Assembly (NCBI RefSeq): GCF_002799245.1
Contig: NZ_NEQV01000001.1
Location: forward strand, 310,001-374,000
Direction of reading: 5' to 3'
Source: Stenotrophomonas maltophilia
GTDB taxonomy: Bacteria; Pseudomonadota; Gammaproteobacteria; Xanthomonadales; Xanthomonadaceae
DNA: 64,000 bases
Both the position numbers and the translations under genes were made by a program. Below the pieces are notes generated by a model. That model was not told where the DNA came from and ran no database searches. It saw only the letters and a program-made list of their open reading frames with translations. How positions within the stretch are numbered: the first letter of the stretch is position 1; each line of letters starts with the position of its first letter. Positions 1 through 7,980 of this stretch are shown here, piece after piece.

Positions 1-1269
1 GGCAGCTACATGTTCGACGGTGCGGGCGTGCCCTACCTCGACCTGCAGATGTGGTACTCGGCCTGCAACTTCGGCTACAGCAACAAGCGCCTGAACGACG
101 CGCTGAAGGACCAGATCGACACCCTGCCGCAGGTCGCCAGCCAGTACCTGCACCCGACCCGCGTGCAGCTGGCCAAGACCATTGCCGTGGACATGCACGA
201 GAAGTTCGGCCTCGACGGCCGCGTGCACTTCAACGTCGGCGGCGCGCAGGCCATTGAAGACTCGCTGAAGATCGTGCGCAACGCGCGCGGTGGCAAGAGC
301 CTGATGTTCGCCTTTGAAGGTGGCTACCACGGGCGTACCCTGGGTGCATCGTCGATCACCTCCAGCTACCGCTACCGCCGCCGCTACGGCCACTTCGGCG
401 AGCGCGCGATGTTCATCCCGTTCCCGTACCCCTTCCGTCGCCCGAAGGGCATGACCCCGGATGAGTACTCCGACCACTGCGTGTGGCAGTTCGAGCGCCT
501 GTTCGAAAGCGAGTACAACGGCGTGTGGGATCCCAAGGTCGGCCAGGCCGAGTACGCCGCGTTCTACGTCGAGCCGATCCAGGGCACCGGTGGTTACGTC
601 ATCCCGCCGCGCAACTTCTTCACCGGCCTCAAGCGCGTGCTGGACAAGTACGGCATCCTGATGGTTGTCGATGAAATCCAGATGGGCTTCTGGCGCACCG
701 GCAAGCTGTGGTCGATCGAGCACTTCGGCGTGACTCCGGACGTGCTGGTGTTCGGCAAGGCGCTGACCAACGGCCTGAATCCGCTGTCGGGCCTGTGGGC
801 GCGCGAAGAGCTGATCAACCCGACCGTGTTCCCGCCGGGCTCCACCCACTCCACCTTCAACTCCAACCCGCTGGGCACCCGCCTGGGCCTGGAAGTGCTG
901 AAGCTGGGCAAGGAAATGGATTACGAGCGCACCGTGCCGGAAAAGGGTGCGTACTTCCTCGACGGCCTGCGTGGCCTGCAGAAGCGCCACCCGGAAATCG
1001 GCGATGTCGACGGCCTGGGCCTGGCCCTGCGCGCCGAGATCTGCCAGACCGACGGCTACACCCCGAACAAGGAACTGCTGGACCGCATGGTCGACATCGG
1101 CCTGGCCGGTGACCTCCTGCACGACGGCAAGCGCATGGGCCTCGTGCTCGACGTGGGTGGCTGGTACAAGAACGTGATCACCTTCGCGCCGTCGCTGGAC
1201 ATCAGCTACGAAGAGATCGACCTGGCGATCACCCTGCTCGACCAGGCGCTGACCAAGGCCAAGGGCTGA
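1..1269 (+). CDS. PLP-dependent class III aminotransferase (5' end outside window)
   Basis: This is an aminotransferase of fold type I, class III, which moves an amino group from a donor (often an omega- or side-chain amine) to a 2-oxo acid. The frame is open from the first base, so the true start lies upstream; an ATG at 10 is internal. Visible family marks are the cofactor aspartate in VVDEIQMGF (residue about 221 counted from that ATG) and the Schiff-base lysine in FGKALTNG (about 250), followed by the usual small domain. The next gene begins 23 bp downstream and a third follows after 5 bp, so all three look co-transcribed. The substrate cannot be read from the sequence. The family call is firm; the role is open. 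Confidence 0.85.
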   Translation, partial: GSYMFDGAGVPYLDLQMWYSACNFGYSNKRLNDALKDQIDTLPQVASQYLHPTRVQLAKTIAVDMHEKFGLDGRVHFNVGGAQAIEDSLKIVRNARGGKSLMFAFEGGYHGRTLGASSITSSYRYRRRYGHFGERAMFIPFPYPFRRPKGMTPDEYSDHCVWQFERLFESEYNGVWDPKVGQAEYAAFYVEPIQGTGGYVIPPRNFFTGLKRVLDKYGILMVVDEIQMGFWRTGKLWSIEHFGVTPDVLVFGKALTNGLNPLSGLWAREELINPTVFPPGSTHSTFNSNPLGTRLGLEVLKLGKEMDYERTVPEKGAYFLDGLRGLQKRHPEIGDVDGLGLALRAEICQTDGYTPNKELLDRMVDIGLAGDLLHDGKRMGLVLDVGGWYKNVITFAPSLDISYEEIDLAITLLDQALTKAKG

Positions 1270-1292
1270 GGCCGGATGCGCTGCCGGTTCCC

Positions 1293-2363
1293 GTGCCGAT
1301 GGAGATGACGTCACGTGCGTCCAGCACCGCGCTGGAACCGGCCGCGCTGCTGGAGGGCTTCCTGGCCCATCCGCCGCTCGGATTCGAGGCAGGCCGCCTT
1401 CCCAGCGGCCTGCCGACCTTCCGTGCGCCGCTGGACCTGACCACCACGATGGATGACGGGCTGCGCGGCAAGCTGCTCGGCCTGCCGCTGTCGCGCCTGT
1501 GGCGGCCATGGATCACCTGGAAGACCTGCTTCGTCGGTGCCACCAGCACCGAATACACCCCGTTGCCGGCACATGTGGCGCCGGAGGCGCTGGCTGAGGA
1601 CGTGACGCGTCACGCGATCGGCGATACGCGCCTGCTGGTGGTCAAGGACCTGGCGATCGATTCACCGCTGCTGGACGACGCCGCCAACGCACACAGCGGC
1701 GCCTTCCTGCAGGCGCTGCTGGAACGCGGCTTCGTCGAACTGGAAGGCATGCCGCTGGCCTGGGTGGCGATCGATTTCGATTCGCTCGACGGCTATCTCG
1801 GCCGCCTGTCGTCCTCGCGCCGCAAGAACATCCGGCGCAAGCTGCGCTCGCGTGATGACCTGCAGATCGACTGCATCGCCACCGGTGATCCGGCCCTGGC
1901 CGACCCGCAGCTGCAGGCCGAACTGTACGCGCTGTACCTGGGCGTGTACGCGCAGAGCGCGGTGCATTTCGACCAGCTCGACCTGCCCTATTTCCAGTAC
2001 CTGCTGGCCGACAGCCTGGGCCAGGGACGGATGTTCCTGTACCGCCACCAGGGCCAGCTGATCGGCTGGAACCTGTGCTACGTGCATGCCGGCAAGCTGG
2101 TGGACAAGTACATCGGCCTGGCTTACCCGCAGTCGCGCGAGCACAACCTGTACGCGGTCAGCTGGATGCACAACCTCGAGTACGCCCTGCAGCACGGCTT
2201 GAGCCACTACGTGGCGGGCTGGACCGACTCGCGGATCAAGGCCGAGCTGGGCGCCCGCTTCACCTCCACCCGGCACGCGATCCACGCACGCTCACCGCTG
2301 CTGCGCGCCGCCCTGCGCAGGCTGGCCCCGCATCTGCAGGGTGAACCTGATGGAGGCGGCTGA
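1293..2363 (+). CDS. Acetyltransf_6/FemAB-like GNAT-fold acyltransferase
   Basis: The protein is about 356 residues and soluble, with no signal peptide or membrane segment. The middle carries a basic stretch, SSSRRKNIRRKLRSR (about residues 173-187), followed by a GNAT-type core including FLYRHQGQLIGWNL. This layout is typical of the Acetyltransf_6 (CelD/BcsL-like) and FemAB-related families, which transfer acyl or aminoacyl groups. The start shown is a GTG at 1293; in-frame ATGs at 1299 and 1305 are equally possible. It sits 23 bp after the aminotransferase and 5 bp before the arginase-like gene, so it probably acylates an amine in the same pathway. That role is inference from context only. 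Confidence 0.65.
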   Translation: MPMEMTSRASSTALEPAALLEGFLAHPPLGFEAGRLPSGLPTFRAPLDLTTTMDDGLRGKLLGLPLSRLWRPWITWKTCFVGATSTEYTPLPAHVAPEALAEDVTRHAIGDTRLLVVKDLAIDSPLLDDAANAHSGAFLQALLERGFVELEGMPLAWVAIDFDSLDGYLGRLSSSRRKNIRRKLRSRDDLQIDCIATGDPALADPQLQAELYALYLGVYAQSAVHFDQLDLPYFQYLLADSLGQGRMFLYRHQGQLIGWNLCYVHAGKLVDKYIGLAYPQSREHNLYAVSWMHNLEYALQHGLSHYVAGWTDSRIKAELGARFTSTRHAIHARSPLLRAALRRLAPHLQGEPDGGG

Positions 2364-2368
2364 GAGCG

Positions 2369-3253
2369 ATGCAGGTACGTTCCCCGCTGATCCTCGACCT
2401 GGACGGTGGCGTGCTGCCACTGCCCCAGGCACAGACCCTCGCGCTGCCACAGTGGCACGACCCGCTGCGCTTCGCCTGCAGCAATGCAACGCTGGGCCGT
2501 TTCGCCGCTGAAGTGCTGGCGCCGCTGCCGGCCCAGCTCGGCACGGTCATGCTCGGCAGTGGCGACTTCCATCACCTCAGCCTGCCGCTGCTGCAGCGCA
2601 TGCGCCCGCAGCAGCCCTTCCAGCTGGTGGTGCTGGACAACCATCCGGACAACATGCGTTTCCCGTTCGGCATGCACTGCGGCTCATGGGTGAATGCCGC
2701 CAGCAAGCTGCCGCAGATCTCGCACATCCACGTGCTGGGCATCACCTCGGATGACATCGGCCTGGGCCACGCCTGGGAGAACCACTGGCGCCCGCTGATG
2801 GGCGGACGCCTGACGTACTGGTGCATGGACGTGGATGTCGGCTGGGGCCATCGCCTCGGCATGGGCCGTGCGTTCCGGCGGTTCGAGCACCCGGAGGCGC
2901 TGGTCGCCGCGTTCGCCGCTGAGCAGGCCAAGTCGCCGCAACCGACGTACCTGTCGATCGACAAGGATGTGTTCGCCGAGGACGTCGCCCGCAGCAACTG
3001 GGACCAGGGCCGGTTCCAGCTGGAACACGCACTGGTGGTGATCGAAGCACTGCGCGCCGGCGGCCTGGTCGGCAGTGACATCACCGGCGAAGTGTCGCTG
3101 GCCCATTATCAGAGCCGCTTCAAGCGCTGGCTGTCGTCGCTGGATGGCCAGCCCGACGTCAGCGCCGAGGATCTGCCGCTCTGGCAGGCGCGGCACCAGC
3201 AGGTGAACCGCGAACTGCTGGCCGCGATGGCCGCCGTACCGACGGCCTGCTGA
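2369..3253 (+). CDS. arginase/ureohydrolase-fold family protein
   Basis: This 294-residue soluble protein carries the metal-ligand signatures of the arginase/agmatinase/deacetylase fold: GSGDFHH (residues 64-69), DNHPD (90-94, the DxHxD motif) and SIDKD (196-200, the SxDxD motif), with an acidic GSDITGE near 235-241. These are the residues expected to hold a two-metal (usually manganese) centre that hydrolyses guanidino or amide groups. Overall sequence is divergent from biosynthetic arginase or agmatinase, so the substrate is unknown. It is the last gene of the aminotransferase operon (5 bp after the acyltransferase) and is followed by SMAG palindromes. The fold is well supported; the activity is inferred. 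Confidence 0.65.
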   Translation: MQVRSPLILDLDGGVLPLPQAQTLALPQWHDPLRFACSNATLGRFAAEVLAPLPAQLGTVMLGSGDFHHLSLPLLQRMRPQQPFQLVVLDNHPDNMRFPFGMHCGSWVNAASKLPQISHIHVLGITSDDIGLGHAWENHWRPLMGGRLTYWCMDVDVGWGHRLGMGRAFRRFEHPEALVAAFAAEQAKSPQPTYLSIDKDVFAEDVARSNWDQGRFQLEHALVVIEALRAGGLVGSDITGEVSLAHYQSRFKRWLSSLDGQPDVSAEDLPLWQARHQQVNRELLAAMAAVPTAC

Positions 3254-3261
3254 CCGCGTCG

Positions 3262-3430
3262 GTAGTGCCGGCCGCTGGCCGGCATGGCTTCGGTAGTGCC
3301 GGCCGCTGGCCGGCAATGCCAACCAAGGTTGGCAACTACCAGACCCAGGCAGAGACGGTAGTGCCGGCCGCTGGCCGGCAACCTCATTGTTCCCGGCCTC
3401 ACGAGGATGCCGGCCAGCAGCCGGCACTAC
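3262..3430. repeat. cluster of four SMAG (GTAG-type REP) palindromes
   Basis: Three direct copies of GTAGTGCCGGCCGCTGGCCG(GCA) lie at 3262-3284, 3293-3315 and 3358-3380. A fourth copy in the opposite orientation lies at 3408-3430. Each begins with the GTAG head and forms a GC-rich hairpin. This is the short palindrome family known as SMAG in Stenotrophomonas maltophilia. The cluster fills the gap after the arginase-like gene and may act as a transcript-end hairpin. Confidence 0.9.
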
Positions 3431-3460
3431 ACTGGGTTCCTGCCCCCAGGAGCCGCCGCC

Positions 3461-3820
3461 ATGCCCCAGACCGTCATCCCGCAGCTGCGCATGCGCCATG
3501 CCGACACCAGCCTGCCGTTCTACGTGCAGGGGCTGGGTTTCGTGGTCGACTGGGAACACCGCTTCGAACCCGGGTTTCCGCTGTTCGCCCAGCTCACCCG
3601 CGACGGCCAGACCATCTTCCTCACCGAGCACAGCGGCGACTGCGAGGTCGGCGGCGCGGTCTACTTCATCGTCGAGGATGTCGACGCCCTGCACCGCGCC
3701 TTCAGTGCGGCCAGCGTTCCGATCGAGCAGCCGCCGCATGACACCGAATGGGGCAGCCGGGAGATGCTGCTGCGCGACCCCGACGGCAACCGCCTGCGCT
3801 TCGCCAGCGACGCCGGCTGA
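3461..3820 (+). CDS. VOC-family (glyoxalase/bleomycin-resistance fold) protein
   Basis: A 119-residue single VOC domain. It shows the beta-alpha-beta-beta-beta pattern of the family, with FYVQGLGF near the start, VYFIVEDVDALHRAF in the middle and the characteristic LLRDPDGNRLRF at the end. Such proteins use the fold for metal-dependent isomerisation or for binding hydrophobic drugs; which applies here is not evident. The ATG at 3461 is chosen because AGGAG lies at 3448-3452, and the longer frame from 3407 would run through a SMAG palindrome. Confidence 0.75.
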   Translation: MPQTVIPQLRMRHADTSLPFYVQGLGFVVDWEHRFEPGFPLFAQLTRDGQTIFLTEHSGDCEVGGAVYFIVEDVDALHRAFSAASVPIEQPPHDTEWGSREMLLRDPDGNRLRFASDAG

Positions 3821-3838
3821 ACGGAGCGGCCTTGAGCC

Positions 3839-3870
3839 GGATATATGAAGCATATATGCTTCATATATCC
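3839..3870. promoter_or_regulatory. perfect 32-bp AT-rich palindrome, candidate operator of the ParD-like/map operon
   Basis: The sequence from 3839 to 3870 equals its own reverse complement over all 32 bases; the left half is GGATATATGAAGCATA. It is AT-rich in a GC-rich genome, contains TATAT-type -10 material, and ends 18 bp before the ATG of the ParD-like gene. Ribbon-helix-helix antitoxins bind such palindromes to repress their own operon, so this is the obvious operator candidate. No T-run follows it, which argues against a simple terminator. Confidence 0.7.
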
Positions 3871-3888
3871 ACTCTACCAGGACCGCCC

Positions 3889-4095
3889 ATGGGCATCGTC
3901 AACATCGATGACACCCTGCACGACCAGTTGCGCCGTGCCTGCACCGTCTCCAGCCGCTCGATCAATGCCCAGGCCAACTTCTGGATCCGGGTCGGCATGC
4001 TGTGCGAGATGAACCCCACGCTGAGTTTCCAGGACATCGTCGCCAGCGAACTGCGGGCAGCCGGCGTACAGCCGCAGGCCCCCGGGCGGGCCTGA
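3889..4095 (+). CDS. ParD-like ribbon-helix-helix antitoxin-family protein
   Basis: A 68-residue protein starting at the ATG at 3889, preceded by AGGA. It resembles the ParD-like family: an N-terminal strand (GIVNIDDTLHDQLRRA) followed by two helices, SRSINAQANFWIRVG matching the usual sequence of that family, and a short flexible tail. Members bind DNA as dimers through the strand pair. No ParE-type toxin is next to it. Instead, the stop codon is followed after one base by a methionine aminopeptidase gene, so the two are almost certainly translated from one message. The 32-bp palindrome just upstream suggests autoregulation. Confidence 0.7.
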   Translation: MGIVNIDDTLHDQLRRACTVSSRSINAQANFWIRVGMLCEMNPTLSFQDIVASELRAAGVQPQAPGRA

Positions 4096-4096
4096 C

Positions 4097-4885
4097 ATGG
4101 CGATGATCAAGCGACCGGACGAAATCGATCGGATGGCCGAATCCGGGCACCTGCTGGCGCAGGTGTTCGCTGCACTCGACCGTCTGCCGCTGCAGGGCCG
4201 CAGCACGATGGAGATCAACGATTTCGTCGAGCGCATGATCGTCGATGAGCTGCAGGCGCGGCCGGCCAGCAAGGGCCAGTACGGCTTCCCGTATGTGCTC
4301 AACACCTCGATCGACAACGTGATCTGCCATGGCGTTCCCAGCACCACCGACGTGCTGCGCAGCGGCCAGATCGTCAACCTCGACATCACCCTGGAGAAGA
4401 ACGGCTACATCGCCGACTCGAGCACCACCTACCTGGTGGGTGAGGTCGACTACGCCGCGCGCAGGCTGGTGCAAGCTACCTACCAGGCAATGTGGAAAGG
4501 CATCGGCGCGGTGCGCCCCGGGGCGCGCCTGGGCGATATCGGCCATGCCATCGCACGCCACGCGCGCAGCCTCGGCTACAGCGTGGTGAAGGAGTACTGC
4601 GGCCATGGCATCGGCCAGGAGATGCACGAGGAACCGCAGATCCTCCATTACGGCCATCCCAATACCGGCATGGTGCTGGAAGAAGGCATGGTGTTCACCA
4701 TCGAGCCGATGCTCAACCAGGGCAAGCCGGCCATCCGCCAGCTGCCGGACGAATGGCCGGTATACACCCGCGACGGCAAGCTGTCGGCGCAGTTCGAGCA
4801 CACCGTGGCGGTCACCCGCAGCGGCGTGCGCGTGCTGACCCTGCGCCCCGGCGAAATACCGCAGTGCGCGGTGGACGCGGCCTAG
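4097..4885 (+). CDS. map: type I methionine aminopeptidase
   Basis: A 262-residue enzyme that removes initiator methionine from nascent proteins. All metal and catalytic residues are in place: H78 (VICHG), D96 (NLDIT), D107 (IADSS), H170 (GHGIG), E203 (FTIEPM) and E234 (QFEHT). The start is the ATG at 4097, one base after the ParD-like stop; an ATG at 4103 is an alternative. The gene ends convergently with lysE, the two stop codons overlapping in CTAG at 4882-4885. It is not in the usual rpsB-linked map context and is tied to an antitoxin-like gene, so it is probably an accessory map copy; that is inference, because the rest of the genome is not visible. Confidence 0.88.
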   Translation: MAMIKRPDEIDRMAESGHLLAQVFAALDRLPLQGRSTMEINDFVERMIVDELQARPASKGQYGFPYVLNTSIDNVICHGVPSTTDVLRSGQIVNLDITLEKNGYIADSSTTYLVGEVDYAARRLVQATYQAMWKGIGAVRPGARLGDIGHAIARHARSLGYSVVKEYCGHGIGQEMHEEPQILHYGHPNTGMVLEEGMVFTIEPMLNQGKPAIRQLPDEWPVYTRDGKLSAQFEHTVAVTRSGVRVLTLRPGEIPQCAVDAA

Positions 4886-5496
4886 AGCGGGCGCAACAGC
4901 AACAGCGTGGCGAGGCAGAACATGAAGATCGCCACGCCAGCATCCAGCACCCGCCAGGCACCCGGCCTGCGGAACACCGGCTGCAACAGGCGCGCGCCAT
5001 AGCCCAGTGTGCAGAACCAGGCCACGCTGGCCACGCAGGCACCGGCGGCGAAGGCCCAGCGCAGATCGCCCGGGTAGCGGGTGGACAGGCTGCCCAGCAG
5101 CACCACGGTATCCAGATAGACATGCGGGTTGAGCAGGGTGAAGGCCAGGCAGGTCAGCAGTACCTGGCGCCCGCTGCCACCCTGCGCCTCGGCGGCGGCC
5201 AGCGCACTGCCACCGCGCCACGCGCGCAGCCCCGCCTGCAGTCCGTACCAGACCAGGAAAGCCGCACCCCCAAGGCGCAGCACCTGCAGCAGCAGCGGCC
5301 ACTGCAGCACCAGTACGCCCATGCCGCCGACACCGGCCAGTATCAGCACGATGTCCGCGCCCGCGCAGGCCAGCACCACCCTCCCCACGTGACGCTGCTG
5401 CAGCCCCTGGCGCAGCACGAAGGCGTTCTGCGCACCGATGGCGATGATCAGGCCGGCACCTGCGAACAGGCCGGCGGCGGCAGCGGCAATCCACAT
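4882..5496 (-). CDS. LysE/ArgO-family amino-acid exporter
   Basis: A polytopic inner-membrane protein of 204 residues that exports basic amino acids such as lysine or arginine. It opens with a hydrophobic helix and the family hallmark GLIIAIGAQNAFVLRQG, and has about six membrane segments with TLLNPHVYLDT in the central part, another LysE-family signature. The ATG at 5496 is chosen because it puts the first helix at the N-terminus; the frame is open further to 5556 but that part is proline/arginine-rich. It is divergent from an ArgP/LysG-type regulator, the classic arrangement in which the regulator senses the amino acid and induces the exporter. Confidence 0.88.
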   Translation of the reverse strand: MWIAAAAAGLFAGAGLIIAIGAQNAFVLRQGLQQRHVGRVVLACAGADIVLILAGVGGMGVLVLQWPLLLQVLRLGGAAFLVWYGLQAGLRAWRGGSALAAAEAQGGSGRQVLLTCLAFTLLNPHVYLDTVVLLGSLSTRYPGDLRWAFAAGACVASVAWFCTLGYGARLLQPVFRRPGAWRVLDAGVAIFMFCLATLLLLRPL

Positions 5497-5601
5497 CGGG
5501 ACAGGCCAGGCAGCGAGAGGACGCGCAGGGTGCGGCCAACGGCCACGTTTAGACAATCTGATTTTTCTTTATCCTGTGCAGAAAAACTGAAGAGGCACGG
5601 C
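5497..5601. promoter_or_regulatory. divergent control region of the exporter and its LysR regulator
   Basis: This 105-bp gap separates two divergent starts. Between about 5548 and 5590 it becomes AT-rich, including GATTTTTCTTTATCC, in contrast to its surroundings. That is where LysR-type binding and overlapping promoters would be expected. No clear consensus -35/-10 pair is assigned. Confidence 0.4.
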
Positions 5602-6495
5602 ATGGACCTGGTACACCCGCAGCTGGCCGCGTTTGCCGCGGTGCTGGAGGAAGGCAGCTTCGAGGCGGCGGCACGCCGTCTGTCGATCAGCCCATCGGCG
5701 CTGTCGCAGCGGATCAAGGCCCTGGAGGACAGGCTCGGCCAGGTACTGGTGGTACGCCAGGCCCCCTGCCGCCCCACCACTGCCGGGGAAGCGCTGCTGC
5801 GCCGGGTCCGGCCGATGCAGGCGCTGGAGGCCGAGGCATTGGCCGAACTGCTGCCCGAGCGGGGCAGCGACGCCGTGCGCACGCCGATCCCGTTGGCGGT
5901 CAACGATGATTCCCTTGATACCTGGTTCGTGCCGGCCATCGCCGACCTGCACCAGCGCCATGGCTACCTGTTCGACCTGCGCATGGACGACCAGGACCAC
6001 ACCCTGCAGCTGCTGCGCGATGGCAGCGTGCTCGGCGCGGTCACTGCAGAAAGCCAGCCGGTGAAGGGCTGCAACGTGCATCCACTCGGCGCCATGCGCT
6101 ACCACGCCATCGCCTCGCCTGGCTTCGCCCGCCAGTACTTCAACGATGGCATGCAGGCCGCAGCCCTGGCGCGCGCGCCGATGCTGGTGTTCAACCGCAA
6201 GGATGAACTTCAGTGGCGCTTCGTGCGGCGGTTGACCCGCGCGCGGCTGCAGCCGCCGTTACACTACCTGCCCTCCTCCACCGGCTTCGTCGAAGCCGCC
6301 GCGTGCGGACTCGGCTGGGGCATGGCCCCGGAAACACTGGTCGCGCCCGCCGTGCGCGCCGGCCGCGTGGTGGTACTGGAACCCCGCCGCTGGCTCGATG
6401 TGCCGCTGTACTGGCAGCATGCTGCCGTGCGCTCAAGCACGCTGCAGCACATCACCCAGGCGCTGCGCACTGCGGCCAGCGGCACCCTTCGTTGA
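5602..6495 (+). CDS. argP: LysR-family transcriptional regulator ArgP (IciA/LysG type)
   Basis: A 297-residue LysR regulator. Residues 1-60 hold the winged helix-turn-helix (QLAAFAAVLEEGSFEAAARR, then SPSALSQRIKALEDRLG), and the remainder is the periplasmic-binding-type effector domain. The start at 5602 is preceded by AGAGG. Its divergence from a LysE/ArgO exporter gene supports the ArgP/LysG assignment: such proteins activate the exporter when lysine or arginine is in excess. The frame stays open far upstream to 4492, but that part overlaps map and lysE in antisense and is not coding. Confidence 0.85.
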   Translation: MDLVHPQLAAFAAVLEEGSFEAAARRLSISPSALSQRIKALEDRLGQVLVVRQAPCRPTTAGEALLRRVRPMQALEAEALAELLPERGSDAVRTPIPLAVNDDSLDTWFVPAIADLHQRHGYLFDLRMDDQDHTLQLLRDGSVLGAVTAESQPVKGCNVHPLGAMRYHAIASPGFARQYFNDGMQAAALARAPMLVFNRKDELQWRFVRRLTRARLQPPLHYLPSSTGFVEAAACGLGWGMAPETLVAPAVRAGRVVVLEPRRWLDVPLYWQHAAVRSSTLQHITQALRTAASGTLR

Positions 6496-6505
6496 GGACG
6501 AACCG

Positions 6506-6583
6506 ATGACCGCAGACCCGGGCTTCACGCCGCGCGCACTACCGTTTGCGCACTTCTTCACCACTGGGACGGCATGGGCGTGA
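6506..6583 (+). CDS. possible 25-residue leader ORF before the export operon
   Basis: A short frame starts with ATG at 6506, has GAGGA at 6494-6498 as a ribosome site, encodes 25 residues ending in FFTTGTAWA and stops at 6583. It overlaps the proposed start of the TolC-like gene (6574) by 10 bases, the geometry expected for translational coupling. The peptide has no recognisable domain. It may equally be chance, or the decayed end of a former gene. Confidence 0.25.
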   Translation: MTADPGFTPRALPFAHFFTTGTAWA

Positions 6584-7980
6584 TCGGCCGACGTACAAGG
6601 ATGCACTGCGCGAAGGCCGCGCTGGCGCTGACGCTGGCAGCCTGCCTGCCACTGGCTGCGCCGGCGCAGACCACCACCGATGCACCGGCACTGGATTGGG
6701 AGCAGGCACGGCAGCGGCTGGAGCAGGTCTCCGATGCCCTGGCCGCCGCTGACGCCGCCGTGCGCAACAAGCAGGACCTGAAGGAAGCCACCCGCCTGCT
6801 GCGCCTGCCGGAGATCACCGGGGAAGTACGCCGCCTGCAGTTCCAGAAGACCCTCACCCTGCCACTGGGTTCGCTGGCCCCGGTGGCCGAGGCCTATGGC
6901 ATCGACTCACCGCTGTCGTTCACCGAACGCGACTGGCGCACACGCCCGGTGGTGACCGCGGTGCTGCCGCTGTATACCGGCGGCGTGATTCCGGCCGCAC
7001 AACGTGCGGCCAGCGCCGCACACGAGCAGGCCAGCGCCGAGCGCGAAGCACAGCGCCAGTCGCTGACCGTGCAGCTGGCCCAGGCCTATTTCGGCCAGCG
7101 CCTGGCCGAGCAGGCGGTGGACGTGCGCCGCGACGTGCGCGATGGCCTCAACCGCCACCTGTCCGACGCGGAGAAGCTGGAACGCGAAGGCTTCGCGACC
7201 CGCGCCCAGCGCCTGCAGGCCACCGTGGCCCGCGACAAGGCCGAGCGCGAATACCAGAAGACGGTGAATGACCTGGCCACGCTGAAGGCCGCACTGGCCA
7301 CGCTGCTGCGCAGTGGCGGCGAGGTACAGCCGGTGTCACCGCTGTTCGTGCAGCGCGTGCCGCTGGAACCGGTGGCCAGCTTCGAGCGCACGGCGCAGGC
7401 ACGCCAGCCGCAGATCGCACGCTTGCGGGCGATGGTGGCGCAGGCCGAACAGGGCGTGCGCGTGCAGCAGGCCAAGCTGAAGCCGCAGATCTTCGCCTTC
7501 GGCCAGTACGACTTCCGCCGCCGCGACGAAATGCTGACCGATCCGGACTGGGCGTTCGGCATCGGCCTGAAGTACACCTTCCTGTCGCCGAACTCGCGAC
7601 CGGCGCAGATCAGCGCCGCGCGTGCGCAGCAGGAACAGGCCGAAGCGGGCCTGCGCGAGGCCGAGAACCAGGTCGCGCTGGGCGTGCGCAAGGCCTGGAA
7701 CGAACTGGAAACCGCGCGCCAGCAGTACGTGCTGCTGGACAGCAGCATCGCCCAGGCACAGGAAAACCTGCGCCTGCAGGAGCTGGCGTTCCGCGAAGGC
7801 CAGGCCACCTCGCTGGATGTGATCGACGCGCGGCTCGGCCTGGGCGGCGCCCGTGTCGAGCGCGCCCAGGCCGCCTACCAATACGATATTGCGCTGGCAC
7901 AGTTGCTGGAGGTCAGTGGACAGATGGACCGTTTCGAAGAGTTCCGGCGGCGTGCGGACGAGGTGATCGACCATGAGTGA
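6574..7980 (+). CDS. TolC-family outer-membrane efflux protein
   Basis: A 468-residue outer-membrane channel component of a tripartite exporter. It has an N-terminal signal peptide (ALALTLAACLPLAAPAQ), then two long coiled-coil halves rich in A, Q, E and R, with LYTGGVIPAAQRAA and the late repeat counterpart GIGLKYTFLSPNSRPAQ marking the two OEP repeats. Starts at ATG 6574 or ATG 6601 are both possible; the second puts the signal peptide closer to the N-terminus but has its purine stretch too near. The stop overlaps the HlyD-like gene start (7973), so the operon is tightly coupled. Confidence 0.88.
   Translation: MGVIGRRTRMHCAKAALALTLAACLPLAAPAQTTTDAPALDWEQARQRLEQVSDALAAADAAVRNKQDLKEATRLLRLPEITGEVRRLQFQKTLTLPLGSLAPVAEAYGIDSPLSFTERDWRTRPVVTAVLPLYTGGVIPAAQRAASAAHEQASAEREAQRQSLTVQLAQAYFGQRLAEQAVDVRRDVRDGLNRHLSDAEKLEREGFATRAQRLQATVARDKAEREYQKTVNDLATLKAALATLLRSGGEVQPVSPLFVQRVPLEPVASFERTAQARQPQIARLRAMVAQAEQGVRVQQAKLKPQIFAFGQYDFRRRDEMLTDPDWAFGIGLKYTFLSPNSRPAQISAARAQQEQAEAGLREAENQVALGVRKAWNELETARQQYVLLDSSIAQAQENLRLQELAFREGQATSLDVIDARLGLGGARVERAQAAYQYDIALAQLLEVSGQMDRFEEFRRRADEVIDHE

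Noticed and set aside
4492-5601. Long N-terminal extension of the argP frame
   Set aside because: It overlaps map in another frame and lysE in antisense. The ArgP domain starts exactly at ATG 5602 with a ribosome site.
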